DNA of 64,000 bases from Closterium sp. Naga37s-1 (taxonomy: Eukaryota; Streptophyta; Zygnematophyceae; Desmidiales; Closteriaceae). The notes beneath the pieces were generated by a model. The model saw nothing but the letters and a program-made list of their open reading frames with translations, did no database searches and was not told the DNA's origin. Location of the stretch: NCBI GenBank assembly GCA_947471745.1, contig CANJKZ010000820.1, forward strand, positions 3,323,501-3,387,500, given 5' to 3'. The translations under genes and the position numbers were made by a program. This document shows, in pieces, positions 42,906 through 53,561 of this stretch. The first letter of the stretch is position 1, and every line of letters begins with the position of its first letter.

Positions 42906-43925
42906 TGTCAACGGGAGTTGTGTGTTGGCCCCGTCCTCGCTTGGGCGGAGCCGACCTTGTGGTCGGATGTGTGGGGGACGCAGCCGACCAACAGCAGTGG
43001 GCACGGGGGCCACTGCAAAGGCGCCAAGATGGAGGGCGCCTGGCTGGAGGGCGCCGAGCAGGAGGACGCCGTCCTGGACGCCTGGTCGACGTCCTGGACG
43101 CCTAGACGGCGTCCGGGGAGGCTGGACGCCGACCTGGGCGTCTACACGGCGTCCTGAGAGCACGGACGCCGACCTGGGCGTCTGCTCGGCTACCTGGGCG
43201 CCTGAACGCCGACTTGGGCATTTGGACAGCGTCCCGGGCGCCTGGACGCCGACCTAGGCGTCAGGACGTCGACCTGGGTGCTGGGACACCTCTTCTGGGG
43301 ACGCCGGGCAAGTGTAGCCGGCGACCGACTGGGCAAGGCGACCAGGCGTGGTTGCCCGGCTGACCGGGATACCCGGGCGACGTGTGCGAAGGTCGCTGGG
43401 GTGACGTCTGCGAGGCCGACCTCGGGGATGGTATCCCGAGGTCGACGTAGCTGGTGGGCGCAGTCGCTGGCGTGGAGTTTGCCAGGCGGCTGCGCTGTGC
43501 TCGTGACAAGGTGTGGAGCGCCAATCAGCTGCACGCACCTGCAAAGCAGGTGCACCGCTGTCCTGCGGGTGCAACGCTGTGCAACCGACTTGCTGCAGTG
43601 TTGGCACACCATGGACTTGCAACGTTGGCGCACCGCTACTCTGCAACGCTGGAGCGGTGCGAGCGCTGCTGCGCTGGAGTGCGGTCGACCATGCTGTGCT
43701 GGGGGTCGACCAGCAGCCTAGCGAGCTCTGATGTAGTCTGTGTTGCCAATGTTGTTGCTACCATTGTTGTCAACTTTCTCTAGTGAAACTCTTGGCAAAT
43801 TGCCCCGTGAACTAGCAAGCAGTGTGTGCACTAGGAAAACGACTAAGAAACGACGAACGCAAGGATCACACGAGCACCCGTGCCTAGCCCGTAGTCTAGC
43901 TCCTGTTGCTAAAGTTATCTCCGCA
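42906..43925 (+). mobile_element. CopW solo LTR, 1020 bp, with target duplication
   Basis: TGTCAACGGGAGTTGTG...TTATCTCCGCA, flanked on both sides by the target duplication CACTA. It contains no internal sequence. It lies in the protease region of element C. Its middle carries a GGACGCC-based array in place of the GTCGACC field of the CopW element at 11631-18468. Confidence 0.92.
43045..43270 (+). repeat. GGACGCC array in CopW solo LTR
   Basis: Irregular tandem words such as GCCTGGACGCCGACCTGGGC repeated about eight to ten times. It occupies the place that holds GTCGACC words in the other CopW LTRs. Confidence 0.8.
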
Positions 43926-44045
43926 CACTACTCCTGGAGGTGAGCATGTAGCGATCTGTACGGACTCAGTGACTGGCAAGCACCTCGCCACGTTCACTCG
44001 GAGGCCTGGATCTAGACTGTACACACTGACCCTGAGTCTGCACAG

Positions 44046-44965
44046 GTGGCTGCGTCTGGTCAGGTCGCTGCGTCTTGTTCGTGTCAGCTACTCAGACACC
44101 CGTCTCTGCTCTGGCACCACCGTCTTGGTCACCCCTCACTGTCGCGTCTGCGTAGCATGAACTCCCGTCTCCTTGTCTCTGGCCTCCCCAGGTCCCCGCC
44201 CCCGCTCCCAAGGTCGCTTGCACCACCGTGCCTTCCCTGCATCGAGGGGCAGCAGCCCGCCGCTCCTCACTCCTCCTCGTTTCCTCCGACCACTGCTCCT
44301 CTGCAGACACTCCACTTGGACGTGTGGGGCCCCGCCCGCGTCAGTAGACATGGCCAAGAGCGCTACTTTCGGCTGGTTGTTGACGACTACACGCGCTACA
44401 CCACGGTCTTCCCCTTGCAGAGCAAGGCGGATGTCCATGGTGACTTGATTCCTTTGATCCACACTGTCCGTCGCCAGCTGATCGCGCAGTTCCAGCAGGA
44501 CCTCCAGGTCCTACAGCTGCACTCTGACCGAGGTAGTGAGTTTTCCTTCCGCCTACTTCTGGACTTTTGTCGTGAGGAGGGCATTGCCCAGTCGTTCACG
44601 CTTCCGGCCTCTCCACAGCAGAATGGGATTGCAGAGCGCCCCATTGGCTTGATCATGGAGGTTGCTCGCACCTCCATGATCCATGCAGTTGCTCCCCAAT
44701 TCCTGTGGCCGTTTGCGGTCTGATACGCTTTGCGTCAACTCAACCTCTGGCCCCGTGTCTCCGAGTCAGAGACCTCGCCTACACTGCGTTGGATGGGGGA
44801 GGTTGGTGATGCGTCGGCGTTTCGGGTCAGGGTTTACATTGCCCATGTCCACGATCCTCCTGTGGGCAAGCTCTCTTCTCGCACTCTTCGCTGCGTCTTC
44901 ATTGGCTTTCTCACCGACGCCCCGCCCTGGCAGTTTTACCACCCTTCTTCACATCGCGTCTTGTT
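44046..44965 (+). pseudogene. Element C integrase
   Basis: 225-codon frame plus continuation: W-H-H-R-L-G-H-P, P-C-L-P-C, L-D-V-W-G-P, H-S-D-R-G and Q-Q-N-G-I-A-E-R; then N-L-W-P-R-V and V-F-I-G-F towards 44930. It is close to CopZ integrase (21225-22937). Element B begins directly after the W-Q-F-Y-H-P equivalent, and the host sequence resumes at 57778 with S-Q-D-V-T-F-D-E-S. Confidence 0.85.
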
Positions 44966-45113
44966 TGTGAAGAACTAACTAGGGTAATGAATTGACTAAC
45001 GAATGAAAGAACAAACAAGATATTGCAAACCCTAGGAATAGTTCTAGCACAAGTGCAGCAAAATGTACAACACCTAGACTAACCTAACGAAACAGTATAA
45101 ATATACTTTGACA
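44966..45113 (-). repeat. Element B 3' LTR (left), 148 bp
   Basis: TGTGAAGAACTAAC...ATACTTTGACA. Followed on the right by CACCCCCATAG, the polypurine tract in reverse. Confidence 0.9.
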
Positions 45114-45420
45114 CACCCCCATAGTCTAAGTGGCGTCAGTCCTGTGGAAGGCAACACATATCTTAGGGTGGGTCTCAAGATCACCACGCAGTCTGAGAGC
45201 AAGGGTCACAAGACCAGTCAGCAACTTTCACAAGACCAGTCCACAAGAACAAAGCAAATCTCATGGTGGATCTCAAGATTACCACGCAGTCCGAGAACAA
45301 ACAAGAGGCCACAAGGCCAGTCCACAAGCAAGAATAGGAGATGCAAAAGTACAAGACAGGCAAGACAAGCATCTCAACGTAAGCAGGTGAGGACAGGCAG
45401 GCACAAGGCTTAGCTTAATG
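45114..45420 (-). other. Element B polypurine tract and 3' untranslated region
   Basis: CTATGGGGGTG on the minus strand at 45114-45124, then about 300 bp with repeated GATCTTGAGATCCACC-like and GGTCTTGTGACC-like blocks in element sense. Homologous to 42450-42710 and, more distantly, to 52290-52522 of A. Confidence 0.8.
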
Positions 45421-46584
45421 CAGAAATGCTGGTGGTCACAAGGCGGCAACGCCTTGGTGAAGATATCTGCGGTGTTGGCCTCAGACACCACACGTACCAC
45501 ACGGGCCTGGCCACGCTGCTGCAACTCGCGCAGAAGGAAGTAACGAAGCTGGATGTGCTTAGCCTTCCCAACCAGTCGGCCCTCCTCGCACAACAGGCCA
45601 GCAGACCTTTTGTCGGCGAACATTACTGGGGGAGAGCGAGGCCGCCCACCAAGGTCGGTCAGGAGGAAAGACAGCCAGCGAAGCTCCTGGGTGCAGCATA
45701 CACCTCCGCCTCACAGCTGGAACCGAAGAGTGACGACGTCCGAGTCGACCTCCACGAAACAGCTCCGGTCCCAAGGATGAAGCGGTAATCTTGTGTAGTC
45801 CGCAGAGACTCAGCGTCGTCGGCCCACGATGAGTCCGAGAAACCTGTAAGTGTATCTGGCTGCTTCTCTCCAAGGACAAGTCCCATGCCTGATGTGCTCG
45901 CCACATAATTTGCCATCCTCTTAGCCGCGTACCATTGGGAAGGTCGGTGTCTTCCAGGCGCAACAAAGCGCGCAAGGACGCTAAGAGGGTAAGCTAGGTC
46001 TGGGCGAGTACAGGTCATCAGGTACATGAGACAACCCACCAACTCAGGATATGGACCGCTGGATTCAAATGGCTTTTCCGAAGGTGGAGACGTGAGCCCA
46101 TGATCCTTCAAGAGGGTTGAGCTGTACCTTGGAGAACGGGAAGCGAAATCGCGTAAGGATCTGCTCGACCATATGCGACTGCGACAGTGTAATGGTGCGA
46201 GCTGCTCTGTCCCTGGTGATCTGCAGGCCAAGGTAGCGTTGCAGCTCACCAAGGTTAGTGCAAGAGTGTCTTCTCAGTAGTTCCTCCTTCACGGAGGCCA
46301 GTCTGCGTCGGTCGGGAGTGGCGAAGACGAGGTCGTCAACGAAAACCAGAACAAAGAATGGGGTCCAGCCATGGCGGACAAACGGCGACGGGTCAGCAGA
46401 CGACGGAAAGAAGTCAAGCGTTGGCGGAGTGTGTCGTGCCACTCACGGGGAGCCTGGCGCAGGCCGTAGACCGGTCGACGTAGCTGCCACTGGGTCCCCG
46501 GAGGGAAAGAGCCAGTGAAGCCAGGCGGGCCACGCAGCCAGATCTGCTCATGCAGACTCCCCTAAAGGAACGCTGTGGAGAAGT
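45421..46584 (-). pseudogene. Element B RT (second part) and RNase H
   Basis: Minus strand: V-L-V-F-V-D-D-L-V-F-A-T (RT active site), L-Q-R-Y-L-G-L-Q-I-T-R-D, V-G-C-L-M-Y-L-M-T-C-T-R-P-D-L-A-Y, then RNase H with G-S-S-C-E-A-E-V-Y and A-N-T-A-D-I-F-T-K-A-L at the end. The first part of RT lies beyond element A at 52657-53120. It is broken. Confidence 0.85.
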
Positions 46585-46718
46585 TGTCAAATGTTATATC
46601 TGCTATATATGTTTAGGCTGTAGTGGGGTAGCCCATATGGGGTACAGCCCACTTTAGGGTTTCATATTTGTACCTAACTCTTTCATAGTTCAATCATTCC
46701 TGCTGCTAGACTCTAACA
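46585..46718 (+). repeat. Element A 5' LTR, 134 bp
   Basis: TGTCAAATGTTATATC...GACTCTAACA. Preceded by target duplication GAAGT (46580-46584). Confidence 0.93.
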
Positions 46719-46731
46719 TGGTATCAGAGCA
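46719..46731 (+). promoter_or_regulatory. Element A primer-binding site
   Basis: TGGTATCAGAGCA directly after the 5' LTR, complementary to initiator tRNA-Met, as in most plant copia elements. Confidence 0.9.
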
Positions 46732-46859
46732 CTAGGTCCGTAGGACCGTTTTTTTTCGGGCCCACCTACCGTTGCGGTTACCGCGCTACCCCACGTGTTG
46801 TCCTGCGCCTGCCTGCCTGCCTGCCTTGCCTCGTGACGTGCTGCGCTGCGCGCGCCGTC

Positions 46860-47720
46860 CTGCAGCCCTCGCGCTGCCTCCTGCTGCCCTAGGCCAGTAC
46901 GCCGCCCCTGCAGGCTAGTAAGGCCCACGAGCCGCCCCTACAGGCCCGTCAGGCCCCCGAGCCGCCCCTACAGGCCCGTCAGGCCACCGAGCCGCCCCTG
47001 CAGGCCCGTCAGGCCTCCGAGCCGCCCCCTGCAGGCCCGTCAGGCTGGCCCGCTGCCCCTGCAGGCCCTTGCCGCCCGCGCGCGGCCTCTGCCTGACCGC
47101 ACGCCGCCCCTACAGGCCGTCGCCGCCCGCGCGCAGCCTCTGCCCGACCGCGCGCTGCCCCTGCAGGCCCTCGCCGCCCGCGCGCAGCCTCTGCAGGCCC
47201 GTCAGGCCAGAGCGCGGCCCCGTCAGGTCGCTGTCGCGGCCCCGTCAGGCCGCGGTCGCGGCCCCGCCTTGCCGCTGACGCGGCCCCATCTTGCCGCGGT
47301 CGAGGCCCCGTCCTGCCGCCGACGCGGCCCCGCCAAATCGCTGTCGCGGCTCCGTCAGGCCGCGGTCGCGGCCCGCCCTGCTGCCGGCGCGGCCCCGCCC
47401 TGCTTCTGACGCGGCTCCGCCAGCCCTGCAGCTGACGCGGCCGCGCCCTACTGCTGACGCGGCCTAGCCAGCCCTGCAGCTGACGCGGCCGCGCCCTGAC
47501 GCCGACCCGGCCCCGCCAGCCCTGCAGTTGACGCGGCCCCGACCTACCGCTGGCGCGACCCCGCCCTGCAGTTGCCACGGCCGCGCCCTGCCGCCGACGC
47601 GGCCCCGCCTGGACGCTGACGCGGCTCTACCAGCCCTGCAGCTGACGCGGCCCTGACCTGCCGCTGACGCGGCCCCACCCTGCAGCTGCCGCGGCCCTAT
47701 TCTGCAGCTGCTCCTGCGGC
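46860..47720 (+). repeat. GC-rich repeat leader of element A
   Basis: First, units of about 28 bp with CCCTGCAGGCCCGTCAGGCC (46900-47210), then GACGCGGCCCCGCC words (47210-47720). No gag capsid frame can be followed here. The long open frames on either strand are repeat artefacts. Confidence 0.85.
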
Positions 47721-47798
47721 CCCGCCGTCGCCGCCGTCGTGCGCCTACCCTGCCGCCACCCGCCGAGCGCCGGCCCTTCCCACCACTGGTGAGCACCT

Positions 47799-47823
47799 GC
47801 CTGCCCGCCTGCCTGCCTGCCTA

Positions 47824-47863
<40 letters not shown>
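47799..47863. repeat. CCTG tetranucleotide microsatellite
   Basis: About 15 near-perfect CCTG units in the leader of element A. Confidence 0.95.
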
Positions 47864-47922
47864 CCGCACCTGCCCTGCCCGCGCTGCTGCTGCTACTTCC
47901 TGCTGCTACTGGCGTTGGCCAG

Positions 47923-48700
47923 ATGCAGCTCCAGCGACGTCCGCGTGAGTCCCTCACGCCCCAGCAGCTTCGTGACTGGTACGCTGGTTGGGGTTGTAGG
48001 GGTGGCCGCGCTGCTACTGCTGCTACTGCTGTTACTGCTGCTACTGCGGCTACTACTGCTACTGCTGCTACTGGCGGTGGCCAGATGCAGCTCCAGCGAC
48101 GTCCGCGCGAGTCTCTCACGCCCCGGCAGCTTCGTGAGTGGTACGCTCAGAGTAGAGGGTCTTTGAGTACCGTTCGCTGCCCGTTCGTCATTCGCACAGG
48201 TGATCGGACTGGTCAGGCTTGCGGGACGCTTAGTCACACACAGTCCCGCTGCTTCGCCCGTCTGAGCGACGCTTGGCCTACCGGGTTTGGCGACGAGGCT
48301 GAGCTCCCCACCTGGCTGGAGCTGCTTGGACAGGGGGTAGATATCTATGCTCTTGACTATGATGCTATTCTCACTGCCATGTATGCATTGCCTACAAGTG
48401 CTGACCGTGCCTGTTACCTGTGCGTATTGCCTGACCCAGGTATAGAGCCTGCTGCTCTAGGTGCTGGTGAGGCTGCTGCTCTAGGGGCTAGTGTGTCTCC
48501 TGCTTCAGGTGCTGGTGAGTCTGCTCTCTCTGGTACTGCGCCTGCTGAGGCCTTGTACACCTTCACACTTGACTCTGGTGCTTCTCGCTCCTTCTTTCGC
48601 GACAGCACTACCCTCACGCCGCTCAGTCGGCCGGTTCCAGTCTCCCTGGCAGACCCCTCTGGGGGTCCAGTCCGTGCGACCTCCTCCACTGTCCTCCCTT
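47923..48700 (+). pseudogene. Element A gag tail and protease
   Basis: Frame 47923-48933 begins with a duplicated Q-L-Q-R-R-P-R-E-S-L-T-P segment (47923 and 48085). It carries the Cys/His motif (48178-48252), W-L-E-L-L, Y-A-L-D-Y-D-A-I-L, and the protease loop L-D-S-G-A-S-R-S-F. It is CopZ-like throughout. Confidence 0.8.
48178..48252 (+). other. Unusual gag Cys/His motif (element A)
   Basis: 25 residues fit C-x13-C-x4-H-x4-C, with T-G-D-R-T-G-Q in the long loop. Same place and nearly the same sequence as in CopZ. Confidence 0.8.
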
Positions 48701-48968
48701 TGTCCGCGATACCACCGCGGACAAGCTCTCCGCCCGCGCTGTTCCCTGTGTCTTCCTTGGCTTTGTCCCTGACGCGCCTGGTTGGCAGTTTTACCACCCC
48801 ACCTCGCGCCGTGTCTTCCCCTCCCAGGACGTCACGTTCGACAAGTCGGTTCCCTTTTACCGTCTCTTCCCCTACCGCGCTGCCCCTCTCCCCCTCCCGC
48901 CGTTCTTCCTCGCTCCAGGTGCTCCCCAGGTAGATCCCCTCCCCACTCCCGGTCCTGCTCCTTCAGGT

Positions 48969-51900
48969 GTGTCTCAGGTAGACCCTCCTCCCTTGACTGC
49001 GCCGGTTGAGGTCTCTGGTGACTCAGGTCCTGCTGAGGGTGGTCCTGCTCGGGGTACTGCTTCTGGGGGTGCTGAGCCTGGGGGTGCGGAGCCTGGGGGT
49101 GCTGAGCCTGGGGGTGCGGAGCCTGGGGGTGCTCAGCCTGGGGGTGCGGAGCCTGGAGGTGCGGAGCCTGGGGGTGCGGAGACTGGAGGTGCTGAGCCTG
49201 GACGTGAGGAGTCTGGGAGTGCTGAGCCTGGGGGAACTGAGTCTGGGGGTGCTGCACCTGGGGGCGCTGAGGCGTCTGGTGAGCAGTCTCCCTGGGGCGG
49301 CCGTCTCCGCAGTCGCTCTGCTGGTTCCTCGCCGCTGCACTCTCGTCGTCGACTCCCTCTCTCCCTACAGCAGCTGCGTGAGTGGAACGCTAGCCGTTTG
49401 GGTCGCGCTGCTGGAGCTAGGGGCCCTACTGCGGGAGGCGCTGGTGCTGGTGTCTCTACTACTGGAGTTGTTTCTGCTGGAGGTTCTGGAGCTGCTGCGG
49501 GTGCTGGAGCTGGAAGTTCAGGAGCTGCTGAGGGTGCTGGCGCTGGAGGTTCTGGAGCTGCAGCGGGTGCTGGCACTGGAGGTTCTGGAGCTGTTGCGGG
49601 TGCTGGCGCTGAGGGTTTTGAGTCTGCTGTTGCACGGTCTCCTTGGAGTAGCCGCCTTCGTCCGCGTGTGCCTCTCACCTCACAGCAGCTGCACGACTGG
49701 TACGGTCGCCGTCAGGGTCGCGCTTCTGGAGCTCGGGGCACTACCGCTGGAGGTACGTCTGTTGGCGTCACTGGAGCTGGGCGTGGTGCTGGTCCCGGAG
49801 GTGCTCGTGTACTGGAGCTGCTGGGGCTGGAGGTGCTGAGGCTGAGGGTACTACTGCTGGAGACCCTGGGTCTGGGGGTGCTGCTACTGGAGACACTGAG
49901 ACTGGAGACCCTGGGACTGGAGGGTGCTGCTGCTGGTGGAGCAAGTCTTGGACGAGCTGGCGCTGAGGGTTCTGGAGCTGCTGGAGGTGCTGGAGCTACT
50001 GGGGGTGCTGGAGCTGCTGGTGCTGGTGGCGCTGCTGAGCCGCGCCTGTTCTTCGCTCCACCGTCTCCGTCGTCTCAGCCACCGTCTGACTCTGTACCTC
50101 GCCAGGTTCTTAGTCTCCCTTCATCTACTGGTCTTCCGTTACAGCCTGGCTCACCGCTGCCTGCTCCTTCTCCTTACACTGAGCAGTCAGGGGGTCTTAC
50201 TGAGCGTCGTGAGCCTGCGTCGCGTCCTGTCTCGCCTGTCCGTTCTGGTCGTCCTGGTCGTCGTGCTCCTCGTTCGCGTCAGCCGGCTGTCACCGGCACC
50301 CACCTCATAGTCCGTCGTCCTTCCTCTCCTCTGCAGCGTGTTCTCCTGCTGTCCCCTCCTGCGTCTTCTCTGCCTACCGTTCCTGAGCCTGAGTCTGACC
50401 GCACCCGTGCTGCTCACTCTACTGTCACGCGTCTGCTAGCCACAGTTGTCACTGACTCGTCGTTTGAGTCTGCTGCTGCATCTGCCTTAGTCGCTGAGCT
50501 TGTTGACTTTGCTGCCGCCTGTCGTCTAGACTACGCCGCTAGTCTTGTTGCTGAGTCTGAGTCTGTCTGTCCTCCGTCCGTCGGGGGTGAGTGTGCTCTT
50601 GGCACGGACGTCCTTGAGGACAGGCAGGAGGACCTTGAGTGTCTTGCAGCCGCTGCGCCTCATCTCGTGTCCATGCTGCTTGCCCCTGAGGGAGACCCGG
50701 ATGCACCAGACATCCCGACCCCGCGGTCTTACGTTGAGGCGATCGCGGGTGAGTACTCCTCTCAGTGGCAGACAGCCATGGACGCAGAGATGGCATCCTG
50801 GAAGTCCACAGGCACTTACGTTGACGAGGTTCCCTCTCCTGGGGCGAACATCGTCAGTGGCATGTGGATTTTCAGGGTGAAGCGGCCGCCAGGTTCTCCG
50901 CCTGTCTTCAAGGCTCGTTACGTTGCTCGAGGTTTCAGTCAGCGAGAGGGAGTAGACTTCTTTCAGACCTTCTCCCCCACCCCGAAGATGACCACTCTTC
51001 GGGTGCTGCTGCACGTTGCCGCTCAGCGTGACTACGAGCTTCACTCTCTTGACTTCAGCACAGCTTTCTTACAGGGCAGCCTGCATGAGGAGATCTGGCT
51101 GCGCCGCCCTCCTGGCTTCACTGGGTCGTTCCCTCCTGGTACCCAGTGGAGCCTCCGGCGGCCGGTCTACGGTCTCCGCAAGGCACCACGTGAGTGGCAC
51201 GACACACTGAGGACTAAACTCTTGGGTTTGCGGCTCTTGGGTTTGCTCCGTCGACTGCTGACCCGTCGCTGTTTCTGCGCACCGACACGTCGCTGCCGCC
51301 GTTCTACATCCTCGTGTACGTCGACGACTTGGTCTTTGCCACTGCTGACACTGAGGCTCTCGCCCTGGTGAAGTCGGAGCTGCAGAAGAGACATACGTGC
51401 ACAGACCTGGGTGAACTGCGCAGCTACCTTGGCTTGCAGATCACCCGGGACAGAGCACGCCGCACCATCACACTGACTCAGTCACACATGGTGCAGCAGG
51501 TCCTTCAGCGCTTCGGCTTCACCTGGTCCTCGCCACAGCACACTCCTCTGGCTACAGGCCACTCGCTCTCAGCTCCACCTTCGGACGAGTCCGTAGAGCC
51601 GAGTGGCCCGTACCCAGAGCTAATGGGCTGCCTCATGTACCTGATGACCTGCACTCGACCTGACCTTGCGTACCCTCTTGGCCTTCTGGCTCGCTACGTG
51701 GCTCCTGGTCGGCACCGAAAGGTGCACATGGATGCTGCGAAGAGGGTACTGCGCTACTTGTGCGGTACATCGGGCATGGGGCTCGTGCTTGGAGGGCGGA
51801 GCGCAGTTGTCCTCACTGGGCACTCAGACGCTTCTTGGGTTGACGACCAGGCTACTCAGCGGTCGTCACAGGGTTACACCTTCAGCCTTGGCTCTGGTTC

Positions 51901-52270
51901 AGTTTCTTGGCGTTCTACACGCTCGTCTTCTGTTCTCAGCTCCAGTTGTGAGGCTGAGATCTACGCCACAGCCATGGCTGCACAGGAGTTACGCTGGCTC
52001 ACCTACCTGCTGACCGACTTGGGAGAGCGGCCTCGTTCTCCTCCAGTGCTGTACCTCGACAACAAGGCCGCCATTGCCTTGTGTTAGGAGCACAGACTGG
52101 AGCACAGAACAAAGCACATCGCTCTCCGTTACTTCCTGGCTCGAGAGTTGCAGCAGCGTGGTCAGCTTCGTCTTGCTCACGTGGCCACTCGGGCCAACAC
52201 TGCTGATATATTCACCAAGGCACTTCCGTCTGGTGATCATCAGCGTTTCTGCACTTTGTTAGGCCTTGTG
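48969..52270 (+). pseudogene. Element A linker, reverse transcriptase and RNase H
   Basis: Low-complexity Gly/Ala/Ser/Pro linker to about 50290, then the RT domain (W-Q-T-A-M-D-A-E-M-A-S-W, S-L-D-F-S-T-A-F-L-Q-G, Y-V-D-D-L-V-F) and RNase H (S-S-C-E-A-E-I-Y-A-T-A-M-A-A-Q-E-L and A-N-T-A-D-I-F-T-K-A-L). It is broken, with a few breaks. Confidence 0.85.
49066..49265 (+). repeat. 15-bp minisatellite in element A linker
   Basis: About 13 units near GCCTGGGGGTGCTGA, encoding repeats of G-A-E-P-G. Equivalent to 20985-21190 in CopZ. Confidence 0.92.
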
Positions 52271-52522
52271 CCCACTTTGCCTCACTTGCTGTAGACTTTG
52301 CTTGTACTGTGATCTATATGTACATACCTGCATGCCTGTTCTGTTAGGTAGAGATCACTGTGCTGTTGTTGTTGCATATATACCTCTGCATGTGAACTGG
52401 CCTTGTGGCCCTTTGCTTGTGCTCAGTGTGTGTGGTGACGTTGTGATCCACCCTGAGCTTGCTTTGCTTCTCTTGACTGGTCTTGTGACCCCTTGCTCTC
52501 CCCCACTTTGCCTATGGGGGTG
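52271..52522 (+). other. Element A 3' untranslated region and polypurine tract
   Basis: About 250 bp of non-coding DNA ending CTTTGCCTATGGGGGTG. It shares the GGCCTTGTGGCC and GATCCACCCTGAG blocks with B and with 42441-42815. Confidence 0.8.
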
Positions 52523-52656
52523 TGTCAAATGTAATATCTGCTATATATGTTTAGGCGGTAGTGGGGTAGCCCATATGGGGTACAGCCCACTTTAGGGTTT
52601 CATATTTGTACCCAACTCTCTCATAGTTCAATCATTCCTGCTGCTAGATTCTAACA
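52523..52656 (+). repeat. Element A 3' LTR, 134 bp
   Basis: TGTCAAATGTAATATC...GATTCTAACA. Followed by target duplication GAAGT (52657-52661). Confidence 0.93.
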
Positions 52657-53400
52657 GAAGTCCAAGGAGTGTAACTGGTCGTCGCGCTGAGCTGCAATGT
52701 GCAGCAACACCCGAAGAGTGGTCATCTTTGGGGACGGAGCGAAGATCTGAAAGAAGTTAACCCCCTCGCCATGGCTGAAGCCACTTGCCACATAGCGCCC
52801 CTTGAACACCGGTGGTGATCCGGGCGGTCGCTTCACCTTGTATAGCCACATGCCACTGACGACGTTCGTCCCAGGTGGTGGAACGACGTCGACGTAGGTG
52901 CCTGTGGACCTATAAGATGCCATCTCTGCCTCCTCACATGCTATCCAGTACGAAGCCCAGGGTCCCGAGATCGCCTCAGCGTGAGTGCGAAGGATCGGGA
53001 GGCGGAGCTCACAAAGACTCTGGGCGCCACCCCTCGCTAGAGGCCACGGCTCGGGGTCTGTAGGCACGTCGGCCTTCCGTTGCAAGGGTAAAACCGTGAT
53101 GTAGCCCGTCGTCCACCACAATCAGGAAGTAGCGCTCCAGACGTGAGCCAAGGATCGGGGAGGGGCCCCAGACGTCCATGTGCAGGGTGAGGAGGAGGAG
53201 TGAGGGGCAGCGCGCTGGCAACCCTCGATGCAGGGAGTGCCTGGCGGTGCAGGCAAGCGGGGAAGCGGGGCAAGTGACTCTGGGAGACCTGAAACCAGAT
53301 GGTGACGCACCATCCTACTGAGACGCGGGAAGGACGGGTGACCTAGACGGTGGTGCCAGAGAACCGACGGGTGGGTGAGTGACCGACAATCGCACGACAC
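52657..53400 (-). pseudogene. Element B RT (first part) and integrase start
   Basis: Minus strand. 53120-53400 holds the integrase zinc region (W-H-H-R-L-G-H-P-S-F, P-C-I-E-G) with L-G-P start-of-core words. 52657-53040 holds the RT start (W-I-A-C-E-E-A-E-M-A-S-Y, M-W-L-Y-K-V-K-R-P-P-G-S-P, L-H-S-L-D-F). It is broken. Confidence 0.8.
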
Positions 53401-53419
53401 ATCAGCTACCTGACCTGAC

Positions 53420-53561
53420 TGTCAGAATGTTATTATCTAGCCTGTAGTGGGGTGCTCTATAGCGGGTACAACCCAGTTAGGGTTTGCTATATGTATCCCA
53501 ACTACTGCTAGTGAAAACTCTCCTTTCTTCTTCTAAACTTTCTGCTCGTAATCTTCTGACA
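53420..53561 (+). repeat. 5' LTR of the small element, 142 bp
   Basis: TGTCAGAATGTTATTATC...AATCTTCTGACA, with TGTCAGAA/TTCTGACA inverted ends. Preceded by CTGAC. Confidence 0.92.

Larger units (their letters stand above)
46585..52656 (+). mobile_element. CopZ-group copia element A, inserted in B
   Basis: Plus-strand element of 6072 bp with 134-bp LTRs (46585-46718 and 52523-52656; five differences), target duplication GAAGT on both sides, primer site TGGTATCAGAGC and polypurine tract CTATGGGGGTG. Internal parts: GC-rich repeat leader, gag tail with Cys/His motif, protease, linker with the 15-bp repeat, RT and RNase H. RT is nearly identical to CopZ. It is broken, with a handful of breaks. 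The LTR divergence puts it at middle age between B (older) and the 53420 element (younger). Confidence 0.93.

Noticed and set aside
47009-48119. Minus-strand frames of 80-189 codons in the element A leader
   Set aside because: Repeat-derived, in antisense to the element, and spanning the CCTG microsatellite.
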